From the NCBI GenBank assembly GCA_946894095.1, contig OX335642.1, positions 24,005,021 to 24,069,020 on the forward strand: 64,000 nt of DNA, given 5' to 3'. Positions 63,626-64,000 of the stretch are shown piece by piece. Within the stretch, counting starts at the first letter, position 1, and each line of letters opens with the position of its first letter. This DNA is from Incurvaria masculella. Lineage: Eukaryota > Arthropoda > Insecta > Lepidoptera > Incurvariidae. A program made the translations under genes and the position numbers. The notes beneath the pieces are model-generated. The model was not told where the DNA came from, ran no database searches, and was given only the letters and a program-made list of their open reading frames with translations.

Positions 63626-63842
63626 CACTACGTATAATATTCACAACGTATAATAGTATTTTTTTCCAAAAAATTAAAATCATGCATATCGTATAATATT
63701 CACAACGTATAATGTTATACGTTGTGCATGAGTTTAAAAATAAAATAAACTCTTTGCATCATGCAGAACGTATAATAGTCACAACGTATAATATTCCTAA
63801 CATGAATTCACAAAAAAAGAAAACCATGCAGAACGTATAATA
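63626..63842. repeat. Cluster of ACGTATAAT motifs, paired and partly palindromic
   Basis: CGTATAAT occurs seven times in about 215 bp: near 63632, 63650, 63691, 63708, 63769, 63786 and 63834. Six of these read ACGTATAAT. It occurs once in the opposite orientation (ATTATACGTT-like, inside CGTATAATGTTATACG at 63708-63723). Most are in pairs about 17 apart joined by ATTCACA or AGTCACA, and CATGCAGA or CATGCATA leads three pairs. No gene. Confidence 0.8.
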
Positions 63843-64000
63843 TGCCAAGAAGCACTGCATAAAGCGCCCTAACAACGATACATTTAAGGCTGAAATTGCT
63901 ACGAATCGATTTCTGTTGAAGAGTAACAATTTGCTACAACGCTAATTGAGACGGTCGAAAAGTCGCGTGCGAGTATAATCTTTAATCTTATATCGATAAG

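Overview
This is eukaryotic, AT-rich, repeat-dominated DNA from an insect, most likely a moth or butterfly (Lepidoptera). The reasons are several kinds of interspersed repeat of lepidopteran type (a tRNA-headed SINE, Helitrons beginning TCACTACATAG and ending CTAG, the GGGTTCCGTACCC and GGAGGAGGTTCTC elements), a mariner transposon, a (CCTAA)n arthropod-type telomere motif, and a gene of the insect DUF1091 type. The species and chromosome cannot be read from the sequence. Three genes are supported. (1) A single-exon La-related protein of the LARP6 type lies on the minus strand at 18446-19669, inside a CpG-rich island with a TATA-like box in front of it. (2) A small multi-exon secreted protein of DUF1091 (MD-2/ML-like) type lies on the plus strand at 43654-47583; its last exon is present three times in tandem (one copy broken), and a mariner copy sits in the intron before them. 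(3) An elongator tRNA-Met(CAT) lies at 28448-28520.

Almost everything else is transposable elements and their debris. From left to right: 0-3 kb, a LINE fragment, SINEs and a Helitron nested in another repeat; 4-17 kb, SINEs, small hairpin elements (MITEs), a (TA)n palindrome and a LINE tail; 18-20 kb, the LARP6 gene; 20-28 kb, SINEs, a 0.5 kb near-perfect inverted repeat followed by four direct repeats, and MITEs; 28.5-31.4 kb and 39.2-41.4 kb, two copies of a 2.2 kb composite repeat, one carrying a LINE insertion; 32-36 kb, a CR1/Jockey-like LINE split by a MITE, and SINEs; 36.4-37.6 kb, a 126-bp tandem array with a three-monomer higher-order repeat; 38.0-39.1 kb, a foldback element with a GC-rich core; 43.6-47.7 kb, the DUF1091 gene; 48-64 kb, SINEs, MITEs, LINE fragments and a cluster of ACGTATAAT motifs.

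There is no operon-like or pathway linkage among the genes. The strongest points of interest are natural filled/empty-site pairs that fix the borders of a Helitron and a LINE copy, the triplicated terminal exon, degenerate duplicates of the LARP6 coding end downstream of its stop, the foldback element with a GC-rich payload, and the mariner copy disabled by what looks like one small deletion just before its third catalytic residue. I did not find a coherent undescribed multi-gene system. Coordinates of repeats are by eye and usually good to within 5-20 bases.
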